Assembly (NCBI GenBank): GCA_037013685.1 | Contig: CM072891.1 | Span: 2,412,001 to 2,476,000 of the forward strand | DNA length: 64,000 nucleotides | Reading direction: 5' to 3' | From: Acridotheres tristis | Lineage: Eukaryota > Chordata > Aves > Passeriformes > Sturnidae | Shown: positions 37,566-49,800 of the stretch, piece by piece | Layout of the letters: each line of letters starts with the position of its first letter | Position numbering within the stretch: position 1 is the first letter of the stretch | The notes under the pieces: generated by a model | What the model saw: only the letters and a program-made list of their open reading frames with translations | The model's database searches: none | What the model was told of the DNA's origin: nothing | Position numbers and translations under genes: made by a program

Positions 37566-40500
37566 AAAATTGGTTCCCCTAGGCTGTTCCATAGACTTAT
37601 GGTTGGGATACTCTGTTTGGATGTAAGAACTGCGTACTTCAGTCTTCTCAAGGTGTAGAGGAAATTAGTCTAGGCCTCTCAACTCTTAAAGAAATGTTCA
37701 AATCACTAATGTTTTTGAGCAAAGCTGAACTCTTCTTCTTTTGGCAGTCATATTTTTCAAATGTCAGTCCAGTTTTTTTTCTATGTCTTCTTGTAAAGAA
37801 CAATCATGTTCTAGGTGAATGCAGTAAGTTTTGGGATACACAAGTGTTTGATACACATGTTCATGATTAAAGGTCAGAGATGTGCTCTGTGCTTACAATT
37901 TTCTGTAGGCTCTCTTCAACAGATGGATTTTTTTCTTTTTTCAAATTACCATTCTGTAAAACTTAGGCCTCCTTCAGGTCCCCCATCCCATATTCATATG
38001 TATAAATCAACATGGATTTTTAAGACAGTGAATGGTCTTGAATGCATTTACTGTTTTACAGCCATAGCATGTTATGAGTAAGGAAGAAATAGTGGATGTC
38101 CTGACTTAAGCAGAGTTTGTCACTTATGATAAGGAGAAGCATTCAGTATCTGAATAAAATTACTTTGTGGCAGACACTGAAAAGTTAAATATTGGCATTG
38201 CAAGAACCCTCACATGTGGTTCACTATTCATGTGGTTTTGCACAGATTTGAGACCAGGTTTTATCATATACATTTATAGTTAATATTATGAGAGTACAGT
38301 ATGATTGGTAATATCAGTAGGCAACAAAGTGACTAGGGAGAGGACTGCCTGGCTGTGTTTGATGTCTCATTCTAGTCTGATCAGAAAGATTATGCAATTC
38401 AGTAGGGTGAAGTGCAATTAGTTATTTAGTCAGGAATCATCCAAGGCACAAAACCAAGCATTGGGGAGCAAATGTTTCTGCTACTGTGTTTTAAAGAAAT
38501 TGTTGTGAAGATCGACTGTAGTTTTGGCCTGTTCCTAGTGATTGTGAAGCAGTAATGGTTTAGTTGCAGCAAGAAATTGTTACAGAAAAAGTTTATGTTT
38601 AGTGAGGCTAAGTTAATGTGGGCATGGCAATTTAGCTGTGCCCCAAACTGTCCAAGATGGACTATATCTTGGGACAACAGAATATACTTGATTACCTTCC
38701 TTTTTTGGTGTAATGTGTACAGTGAAGCAGACACAATGGTGGCTAGCTCTGGATTTCTACTTTTGAAGCAGCATATGCTTTAGTGCTGTGTTGCAGCCTC
38801 TTCCCTGGAAATGCCTTTATCAGCCTTTGACTCTCGTCCCATTTTTGCCAGGTTTGCTATGTGTTAGGTAAACAAAGTGACTGGAATATCTCTGTGTTCA
38901 TAGTTTTCATGGACTAATTCAGTTTGGCCTTTGCTGAAAGGAATTTGATAAGTCACTCTTTAGAAGAGAATTTTTCAGTTGAAAGAATAAAAACTGACTC
39001 CTTATATCCTTAAGGGATATAAATATTTGGGAATATAAAACATCTTGTCTACTTGTAGTTTCATCCAAGATATGGTACAGAAAATGAAATATCAGCCACT
39101 GCAACTTCTATTTTCTGCTCACTTTGTAACTGAGAAATTACACAAATTGTTCTAACCAGAGTTAAATGTTTTCCTTTCAGTGCTGAAGTTTGGTGCTGAA
39201 AATGCATTCTATCATAGTTGCTGTTTATTTCAATTTCTGAAAGCATGGATAGATATGCTGAGCAGGAAGAATGCCCTTAGGCCTCAGAGATGGGACAGTG
39301 AACCATTAAAAGACTCAAATATTGAGCAGAGCGAGATGGGAGAGTAAGGGAGATTCTTCCTTAATATTGGTATTTGAAGTATGTACTGAGGTTTTTTTAA
39401 TTTTATGATACTGAATACTGAGTTGGTTAGAAATAAACATTAATGCAGGTATACATAAAGCCTAATCTGAAACTGGAGACAGATTAAGTTAAGAAAGCTG
39501 TAGCAAGGCTGCTTGACAGCCTGGTGGAAACCAAGCAGCTGGGTTACCTGCAGCTTTCTAGCCTGGTGTTGGAGCTAGCCAAGTTAAACTGGCAAACAGA
39601 GCCAAGACAGATCTTTAAGGAGTTATTTAGTTGAAGAACAACAAGAAAGGAGTAGACAGATGGGAAACACAGAGGTGGGGTGGCTGTAGGCAGAACAGAG
39701 AAAATGAACGCTGGGATTTTTTGTAATGTGTAAGAGGATTTATCACAGAGAAAAGACAAGAAATTCAAAGCTGAAAATGGATATTTATCACCTCCTCCAC
39801 ACTAGCAGACCTAGTGAGAGTTATTGGATCAGGTCTAAGTTTTAATTTTGTTACCATTGTCTTATGTAATTGAAACATAATTGTTTAAAATAGTTTTTAG
39901 CTTTATTTAGCATTCTGAATTAAGTATAAAATACTTAAACAGTCACTTCAGAAATATAGGCCATTGGCCTACTTGCCTGTGCAGAGTTCCATGTGTATTA
40001 TTCCTTTGACATTACCGTTACATTTTTCAAATAACTTCTGTTATTTAAAAATGTTTTTAATGTCATAATGAATTGAAAATGCTCTAGTTTGTATGGATGG
40101 ATGTTGTGTTGACCTTTCAGGATTAAATATCTATTGCAGTTGTGGTGAACTGAATGAAACAGGTGGTTCCTTTTGAGCCTGAATTCTTGTGTGTCGTAAC
40201 ACTCAGTTTAGTTGCACCAATGTTTCTAGTCCTTCTGCTGAAAACCTTGGGATTAGAGTGTAAAGCTGAAGTTCTTTAAAACCATGAGTGAAGCATTTTC
40301 CTCCTGTGGTTGTGACTTTTAATAGTGTTCTCTCTTTGCCATCTCCAAATTAAATTAACACTGTCAGTTCAGGGCTCTTTTTGAACGGCTTTGATGCAGA
40401 AGTACAATACATCAAGAATGGTGCTAGAAAAGCCAAAAGGAAATGCAAAGAAATCATAAGAAATAATACACAAAAATAAGGTGCACCTGCAGAGGGCGAG

Positions 40501-42384
40501 CATGTTGGGCATTCCCCCTTTTTTAAAAGTTAGTCTTATTGACCATATCACAGACTTGTTTAAAAGATAGGGAGTCCATAACATAGAAAGCTTTTTGCGT
40601 TTACCACAAAAAGCTCTTTGCTTTTATTTTTTTTCCCTTCTGTTTCTGAGTATACAGAGAAACAGAGAATTGGTTTATGCAGTTAAATAGTTCTGTGGAT
40701 ATCCTCATTTGTATGCTTACAGCTGATACCTAACCACACCACTCAGTTACACTTGCAACATGAGCTTTTGTACTTTGGGATCTTGGCTGTAAGGCCATGA
40801 TGCCATGAAATTGTTTTTCCAATTACACATCTGTTGTTCCTTCCATAGTGGCTGCTCATGGAATAGAATGCTACCCAGGAATGACCTATATCTCTTGCTA
40901 CTTTTAAGGTCACTTGATGTGGCTGCCAGAAACTGGCCATAATTTTACGGGGAGTTCAAGGACAAGTTAAGTGCAATTGAGTTTTCAGCATGGTGGCTGA
41001 ACTGAAATTGGGATTATTTATACAAAAAAAGTTCATGACTGGCATAAGAGATTTTGTCAGCCCAGAGAGCACACCAGCCAAATGGTGGTCCAGTCTTCTG
41101 CAAGCTCTGACCTGGACAGCTTTTTGCAGACAGCTGCAGGCCAGTTGTGGTGCATTGCCCAGCCTCATGGACCCAGACTGGACCCAGACCTGGCTGAATA
41201 TCTGAGCACAGACTAGGATGTTCAGCAAGGACTGAACAAAGTCCAGTACAAGTTTTGTATTGTATTTAGTTTTAAAAATTCAAATTCCCTTTTTAAGAAC
41301 AGATTAAAAAACCAAACAAGCTTCTTTCTTCACTATCTTATTTTGGTAATGGCTTCTTTAAGGTGAATATTTAATCATTCAGATATCTGTAGGGTAAATA
41401 ATGTCTAGCTGCTCTTGTTATGTGCTCAATGACCTATATTTACTGCTTTAAGCTGGCCATGAGTTGGATAATGGAAAGCACTGATGTTTTTCAAATTGTT
41501 GCATAGCATGGTTACATTCATGTACTGTATTATGTGTGCCTAAATAAATATGTATTAAATATACACATACAGCATATAACTTCTAGTGCTAATATTAAGT
41601 TGTCAAAACATAATTGCCTTCATCTACTTATAATAAGTTATTGTGATGCTGGATATAGTTCTCAACCAAGACTCTTTGCCTTTCTTTGTCAGAACATACT
41701 TTGTTAGGTACTTCTGGTATTTTAACTGCAGGGTTCCCATAAGTGGTTTTATAAGGTCAAATATCAATTGCTCATAATGATATTAAATTTCAAATTCCAT
41801 TTTATAAAAGAAATTTTAAAATCTTATGTTAAGGGTCTTTGAAAAACAAAAGTTGTGCATTTTGAGTGGAAGCCAATTAACCTTCTCTTCTTCGTTATTG
41901 ATCTTTCTGTATTTATTGGAATACAAGAGGAAAAATGATGAACTGCTTTGGAGTGTAGGATGCATTTTTTGATTGTATCCTTAACATGCCTTGATGCTCT
42001 AATCCCTCCTGATTCTGAGCTGTCCAATGTAATGTAACCACTCCTTTTCCACAAGAATTTTGTGTAGGAGGGCATCTTGTTACAGCAAAGCCACAGAATT
42101 ATGTATTCCAAAGCATTTAGGCTGGTTGCGTGTTTGTGTGGTTTGTGTTGTGTGGTTGTGTGTAAGATTGGTGTGTTTTGGTTTCCTTTTTTTTTTCCTC
42201 TTCTTAAGGTGGAGGAGGAATGTTTGTGTGCTCCTGTGCATCTTCCCAATACCCTGCTTGATATTATTCACGTGCAGGAAATGTTTTCTAAATTGCAAGC
42301 TGAAGGTTTTCAATTATGTGTCTGCTGTTTAGAGCCTTTTTTATTTTTATTTTTTCCCCAAATTCTTCAGGATAGAATTGTAGC
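37566..42384. other. Gene-free intron 2 stretch
   Basis: No exon or RNA gene recognised. The last few hundred bases hold a G/T-rich low-complexity run (42127-42180, GTTGTGTGGTTGTGTGT-like) shortly before the next CR1. Confidence 0.55.
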
Positions 42385-42404
42385 AGATTGATAAAACCCA
42401 AAAG

Positions 42405-43381
42405 TTTACTGTGCATCGGTGGAGTTCCCCAGAGCTCAGTATTGCACCCAGTCCTCATTAATATCTTTATTTATCATCTGGATGAGGGGATCAGGTTCAT
42501 CCTCCGACAGATTACAGACAACACCAAGCTGGGCAGGAGTGTTGATCATCTGGAGGGCAGGAAGGCTCTGCAGATGGATCTGGGCAGGCTGGATCAATGG
42601 GCCAAGGCCAATGGAGATTCAACAAACTCAGGTGCCAGGTCCTGCCCTTGAAGCACCAGAACCCCAGGCAGCACTACAGGCTGGAGACAGAGCAGCTGGG
42701 AAGATGTCAGGTAGAAAAGGATCTAGGAGTGCTGGTCAGCAGCTGGATGAACATGTTCCAGGGTGTGCCCAGGTGGCCAAGCAGGCCAATGGCATCCTAG
42801 TCTGTATCAGCAATAGTGTGGCAGCAGGACCAGGGCTGCCCCTCTGTACTCAGCATCCGTGAGGCTGCACCTCAAGTCCTGTGTTCAGTTCTGGGCCTGT
42901 CACTGCAAGGAAGACATTGGGGTGCTGGGGCATGTCCAGAGAAGGGTAACGAAGCTGTGAAGGCTCTAGAGGGTAATTCCTATGAGAAGCAACTGAGGGA
43001 ATTGGGGTTGTTTAACCTGGAGAAAAGGATGCTCAGGGAAGATGTTACTGCTCTCTACAACTGCCTGAAAGGAAGTTGTAACAAGGTGAGGGTCAGCCTC
43101 TTCTCCCAGGCTACCAGTGATAAGGCAAGAAAATGGCCTCAAGCTATGCCAGGGAGGCTCAGCAGGGACATCAGGAGGAACTTCTTCACAGAGGGGGTTC
43201 TTAAACACTGGAATGGACTGCTCAGGGCAATGGTGGAGTTACCATCCATGGAAGTGTTCAAGCGAAATGGCTGGATGTGGCATTTAGTGCCATGGCATAG
43301 CTGACATGATGATGTTCACACAAAGGTTGGACTTAATGATCTGAGGTGTTTTTTAACCTGAATGATTCTGTGACTCTGTGA
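42405..43381 (+). mobile_element. CR1 LINE, 3' ~1 kb with reverse-transcriptase remnant and intact 3' end
   Basis: The 5' part translates to GGVPQSSVLHPVLINIFIYH, then LDEGIRFILRQITDNTKLGR, the CR1 reverse-transcriptase region around the catalytic box. The usual F/YADDTK box is changed to ITDNTK, so the second catalytic Asp is lost. It continues as LEGRKALQMDLGRLDQWAKA. Later DNA follows CR1 ORF2 order: AGGCTGCACCTCAAGTCCTG, AGAAGGGTAACGAAGCTGTG, AACCTGGAGAAAAGGATGCT, ATCAGGAGGAACTTCTTCAC, CACTGGAATGGACTGCTCAG, TTGGACTTAATGATCTGAGG, ending with the tail ATTCTGTGACTCTGTGA. Multiple frameshifts split it into short frames. It is a 5'-truncated, dead copy in the sense orientation within STXBP6 intron 2, and the best-preserved element in the window. 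Confidence 0.93.
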
Positions 43382-46300
43382 GCACTTTTGGTTTCTTAAA
43401 ACAATGTGTCAATACACAGAATTTCTGTTACTAACGTTGCTTTCAATTCTATTCACACTTGATCTCTTGAAATTGCTTTTCCTTCCACCTCAGCTAGACA
43501 TAAACTCCTTGGAAAGATTTTCAGAATCTCAAATGAGATATCTTGGAAAAATAAGGAAGGAAAAGATGTGAGCAAAACAAAGACATTTAAAACTTGATGG
43601 GAAGTGTGAGGCATCAGGTCTATTTATTCAGTCATATGTGAATTTACAGTAATTAAAAGGAATAAATTCAGTAGTCATAAATACGAATCCAGTTTTGATG
43701 CAGCAAGTTTTTGTGCATAAAACAAATTGGCTGTAAAACTGTAGACTGGATGTTGTATACTGGGAGCTCCTTGTTGCCCCATTCATCATAAAGGAAGCTT
43801 GATGAGATTAGTACTTGAACTTTGTGGTCTTTTTCATGGAAGTATGTGAAAATTACTACATAAAGTAGTTATGTTGCACACCCCCTCATTCCCCTCCACA
43901 TTCAGAAGAGAATGGGGGCTCTGTAGAGCTTTTTTCATTTATTGCAATTACTTATGCTGGGTAGGTTTGTATTCCTGAAGAGCTGGCAGCACCTTACTTC
44001 AGTGGTGATGATGTGTTTCAGTGCCGTGTTCTGCCCAGAACATGGCAGATGCTTGCATCAAGTTTAATGCCAGGTTAAAATGTTTGAATGTCATGATGTC
44101 TTTGGAAGCAATTTGTTCATTCTTTATCCAAGTGAGGCTTTTGGCAGGGTTTGTTGCTATCTTGTATGTGATAAAAATGCAGAGCTGTAAAGTAAAGCTC
44201 TACTTAACAAATTTCCATGGTAGCTCTCCCTTCAAGTTGGAGTACAGCAACCATGTGCATAAGACCCGTGTGAGTATCTCCTGATTAGTAGCCTTGGCAG
44301 AAGCTGTTCTTGTGGTACCATAACAGTTAAAACTGCTGTGTTTTACTTTGCACGAGGATTCATTCTGAACAGTTTTCTTCGTTTTTGTGGTGCTGAAGTG
44401 TATGTATAATACCCTGACTCACACTGTGGATTGTTGAACTTGAATCATACTGGGCAGAAAACATCTGGAATGTTCCCTTGACATTGTGTGGCAGAAAGTA
44501 TTTCTGTTGATTGCTGTATAGTTCTGCTCTTAGAAGTAATATCACCCTGTGAACAAAACCAAAAGTTCTCTTTCTCCCTGACCACTGTGTACTGTATTAC
44601 AAGCTCTTTTAGTAGATAAACATCAGATTAAAATCTTACCCTTTTATAGTACTCTGAGATGTATGAGTCAAATCCTCTAAGTTTTCACCATACATCTGGC
44701 CTTTAAATCCTATAGTACCGAATAATTTTCAGTGCAGAGCAGCACATAAGAAGTACTTAACAAAGGAACTGCTAGGCTGATTAGAATACTACATCAAGCT
44801 TCTCTATCATTAGGTAGATTTTATTGTTGCCTTGACAAAGAAAAAGATGAATAATGCAGTTCTGATGTCTAAATATTTTCTGTTTGGGACTTTAATCTGT
44901 AAATAATCCTTTTAAAGCAAGTTAAATTGAAAAAGAACAGATCAGAAATGATGCTTGGTTTTCTAGTGTGTTTTGCCTTTATCCCCCAGTTGATGCGAAC
45001 TGCTGCCACAAGAGCTCACATACCAATCAAGTAGCAAGACACACCTGAAAAACACAGTAGGGAGGAAATTACTTAATGAACTAAGTCTGTCAGATCTTCC
45101 CTCATTGTTATATCTGAGCATGTCAGACTGTTGCAATAAAAACAAGCTCATACTCTCATGTATACATGTGTATGTGCTACTGTGAGCAAGTGCTCTGCAT
45201 TTATAACAGGCATTGTTTTTCCTCCAGCCTACTTACATTTAGATTTTTAGTCACTTGTTTTTTGTACTCTGATTATGCATATCCTATCAAGAAGGAAAAA
45301 ACAACATATGAAGGGTGGGGAGGCTGAGAGAATATAAACTATGCAAAGTTTTGTTGGCCTTGTATCAGGGAGGAGCCTACCCATTAGTCCAAGTTAAAAC
45401 AATCTCTAGTAACTGTTTAGCTGGAACAACTTCATAGAGAAAGTCTGGCACACCCAGTCAGCTCTTTTCTGTTCATTAGGGCTCAGCAGCCCACAGTAAC
45501 TCTCAGTAGCCTCCGGGAATGACAAAGTTAAAACCTTACAAATTCTCTAACGTTGCTATTTTAAAGAAAACTTCATTTGGGTGAAATTTTTAGGGGCTGA
45601 GTCTGAGAGAACTTTATAACATTGTGGAACATACTTGTCAGGCAGTGAAATTCCTTAGGCGTTTTTAGCCCCTAATTCTAAACAGTTACTGGAAAATTAC
45701 TTTAAGAGTTTCATTCTCCTTTCATATTGTCTGCTTAGACCCGTCTTCAGAGGACAGGCTCAGCTGGAAGGGAAGCTGCAACATAAACATCTTGCTGGAT
45801 GAAATAACTAGTAAATGCTTTTTGTAGATAATATGATATCAGCCCCTGCTGTGATAGTTTTCTTAAATCTGTGCTTCATGTCACTCTGTGGAACATGATA
45901 GTAATGGCAAGAGCAGTTTTCTGTGCCTAGATCAATGACTTGGAAGAAAACAGAACTATTAAAAGAACATTTACTTCTAGCAAGAGAAGTGTTTACAACA
46001 TGTATTTAAATCATTTACACAAAGTATGCTTTTTCTGAGTGAGGCAAAAAATTCACTTGCATTAATGACAGATTGCTGAAGAAAACTTGCCTGTTTAAGT
46101 ATCTGGGAATATCTAAAGTTGTCTAAAATATTATCTGAGGAGATTTTAGGCATCTGAAATTTGTTGAATCTGCTTCAAAAGAAAGTAACTTCTAGGTGGA
46201 GAGCTCTTAAAAGTTCTGGAATAATTTCTGGTTTGCTTTATTTTTGTACTCACATATCATGATTTCTTTTAATAGTTTTCTTAGGTTTAGCACATGTAAT

Positions 46301-46702
46301 TTTGCCATACAAATACTCAATCCTTCAGCTGTACCATTTGAGTGAATGTTCTTTTTTACCCAATGTTCAATCTAATGAAAGGTAGTTGGGAAACAATAGA
46401 ACAAAAATTATCTTTAACTGTAGGGAACATAAAATGGGTTGAGGAGATGATTTGAAATTTGTTAGGAACTGGAAAAAGAGTGTTTTTACAGTGGCATTAG
46501 GAAGAGTCTAAACTGATAAACCAGTATATATATATACACTGATAAAACCACTCATGTTTTATTCATTTGGACTACTAAATATTTTTTAATTTAAATTTAA
46601 AAATATGTTTTGCTGTCATCTCCTGTTTTCCCCTGACCGCCCAGAGATTAAAACAAAGTAAGCAAGTTTGCCTTTGGATTTTCTGTTGTACTTTGGAAGT
46701 AT
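43382..46702. other. Gene-free intron 2 stretch
   Basis: No exon, RNA gene or clear transposon. Near 46510-46610 there are an AT dinucleotide run and an AT palindrome (46579-46606, 28 bp with one mismatched pair). Confidence 0.55.
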
Positions 46703-46835
46703 TGAATCACATTATCATTTAGGTTGGGAAAGATCTCTAAGATCATTGAGTCCAACTTTGACCAGTCATCACCTTGTCAGCTAAATTGTAGCACTAACTA
46801 CCATGTCCAGTCATTTTTTCACACCTCCAGGATGT
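46703..46835 (-). mobile_element. CR1-like 3'-end fragment
   Basis: TTTAGGTTGGGAAAGATCTC, TAAGATCATTGAGTCCAACT, then CATGTCCAGTCATTTTTTCA and CACCTCCAGGATG follow the reverse-complement order seen at the 3' end of a common avian CR1 subfamily. Short and diverged; the exact subfamily cannot be given. Confidence 0.7.
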
Positions 46836-49800
46836 GTTCTGTGATCTGTGTTCATATCATTTTTAACCCAAAGTGAGGTTTGTTTGTGTTCTAGCCAGAA
46901 CCTGATGCAACCTAATAAAATATTTTTGTGCTTAGGTCAAATAGCTTTTGTTTTGGCCAGGGAGAAGGGTCAGGAGGGGAAAAGCAGAACAGAAAGAATC
47001 AACACGTGCAACTACACGAGCTGGTTGAACCACATACTTCTCTTGCCTCTAATGATGTGTTGGAGCATGATGTTGCCATTTTGCAAGTTAGGGCTTTCAG
47101 TCTGTACTGAAATACTGTGAGAACTGAAGTATGTATTGGCTGTGAGTGCTTGTGATCCATGTGATGGGAAGCAATTTTTCATTAAAGGCTCTAATTGGCT
47201 TTTAAATATGATAAAAATGTTTCCTTGTTTAATAATTTTTCGGTCCTGATGTTATACTAATCAAGAGAATGGCAGAACAGCCCAGGTTGAAAGGAGCCTT
47301 AAAATAATAATCTGGTCTAGCCTTTATTTGTTAAATTATATTAAAAAAAAATAGTGTGTAGTGAGGCACTGGTGTCGTTCAGACAGTCTGCTGGAATTAT
47401 CCAGAGCAGCAGCCTAAACAAGCAGAAATGGTGTCAAGAATAATTTTAACTATTCATTCAGGTAGGTAGCACAGTTTCAAAGTCTTGAATGACCAGAAGT
47501 GTACTACTGCTTTGGACTCAAAATCTAATGATGTGTAGAAGATCTTGTAAAAATTACATATATCTGTGACTATCCACTGCTCTGCTCTTTCTGTTGTGTT
47601 AATCCATAACCTGTAGTTTCTCACTGTTTCAGTTCAGTCACTTCTTTAAAGGATGGCTCTCACGTCTGCTTAATGTGGACCTGTTCAGGCAGTGTTTCTT
47701 TTTCCCATTCGCTTTTTTCTCTCTTTAAAAAACACTTGCATAATTTAAGGCAATCAACTTGGTTTCATGATGTCTTTCACCTTTTTGCATATCTGTAATG
47801 CCTTTAGAATATGGTAAAAATGTTTGAAATTCCCTCTTTCTGTGAGTAGTTCCTATTCTAAAACAAACCAGTTGTGGACGACTTCTTTTAGTCTTTCAAT
47901 GTGTGGTAGTTTTACTATGGCAAGGCTTCTGTTTGTTGCTTCTAAAATGCTCATTTTTCTTTATGATTAATTAATTGTACTATATAGCCATGGCTATTGC
48001 TTCTTGGAGGAGTTTCAGTCACTAAACATAGTTGCTTCACTTCAAGTTAATTCTTGTTTTAATTTTGCGCACTTCCTTCCTGAATGTGAATATTCACTAG
48101 TAACAAGCCATTGTCCACTTGTCGCTATTTCTGCTTAACTCGATCTCCAGCTGTCCAGCTCTGTGCAAGAATCTATCCTTTTGTGAAACAAAACATAACA
48201 CTAATCCTCCTTTGCTTATGCCAACTTCTTCTGCTCCTAGCACACACTAGTGATGTTGCTGATTGATAACTGCATGTGATTATTCCATCCCCTTTTATCT
48301 TCCTGCTCTTTTTAAAGAATCCACTTTCTGGCTTTTCCATCTTGCAGTCAAGCTCTTAATTTTCAATACCTCGTCTGCTCTTTTGGACCATATTTTTGTT
48401 TTTCTTTGTTTTTCCTTTTGTTTCTAGAATCCAGCTGCAGCTGTAAACTCAGGCTTCCGCTATGCCATATCCGTGAAAATTTGATATGCTATCACTTGGC
48501 TTCATTCCAGGGGGAATCACTTGGAGTGCGTAATTCCTATTTCTTACTTACCCTGAACACTTTGTCTGCTCTTCAGTTGGATATTTGCTGCTTCTGGCAG
48601 GTTTTGTGAACTCCCATGATCTATTAGTAATTGTCTAATAGGAGATCAAATGGTATTCAATTGATTTGTGTAATATTTGATTAAAGCAGTCCTAGGAGCT
48701 GCTTGTCAGCTCTGTGCACGAGGCTTCTGCACATAACAGAAGGGCAGAGAAGCTTTTTCTAAAAAATGTTTGGATTTTTTTTGGCCACAGGGCTAGATTT
48801 TAAAACTATTTGAAAAAAGTAAAAAGCTCACAGAACAGTGAAGAAATAATGATTACTAGAGCAGCCTTGTAGAGCTGTATTTTTGTCTGTTAATTAGTGT
48901 TCATTAGAACACATTTATAGGGATGGAGCGCTGGAAACAATTGTAGTGCATTCTTTTAAATGTTTGTAATTCAGCTGTAAACTCCTGTGACAGCTAGTTG
49001 TGCTCTTGCTTTCTTTCCACCTGTTCAAGGGTATTACTCCTTCCCTCTAGGAAAGCTTTTTGGCTTTACTGTTCTTGCTTCATTCTCTTTTGCCTATTAA
49101 ATTTCAATGAAAAGAGAATTTAGAGCCTCTTAAGCTTTTTTTGTCCTCCACAAATACTATCACATATAACAAATAGTCTATTACATTATCCATGTGTTGG
49201 GGCCTAAGTAAACATGGGAGAGAGGAACACAAATTGATTTCAACACATACACCTTCATATGTTTTAAAATTAGCTTTAGAACTAGTTCCTCTGTTTGTTA
49301 TGTTTTCTCACAGCATTTTTTGCAAAAGAATACAGATAAAAATTCAGTAATATGGCGACTTTTCATAAAATACTTTATCTCCAGTAGCAGGACATGCTAA
49401 TAACACAGTTTGTAAAACATTTGCATCTATATAGAAAATATAATGGAAGAAATGAAACTTCTTTGAACTTTAAAGTGCTGCCTAAGCAGACAATTTAATT
49501 TAAATCATAACAAGAATGCATCAGTTTGAGGGTTGATATTAAAATTGTTTTCCTAACTATAGAAATGTTTTTTAAAGCATGGGGTTTATTTTGACCATAT
49601 TGAAACCATCTCAAGAATTGGATGGAATTGATATTCAGAAAAATCTGAAAATTTAATATAGGCACATGCAACTTTGTCAAGCTATTTCGTGACTATGTGC
49701 TTTATCTGTCAAAGCAATCTGACTCAGAGTACACATAGAATTTCCTAGAATAGGAGTAACTTGACTGACGTGTCCTTTATTTTAAGATGTTATTTTTACT

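Noticed and set aside
42388..43304. Several overlapping frames of 67-162 codons on the + strand
   Set aside because: They are pieces of one frameshifted CR1 ORF2, not host genes.
47268..47330. Possible minus-strand CR1 scrap
   Set aside because: Only about 20-30 bases resemble CR1; too short and diverged to annotate as a separate element.
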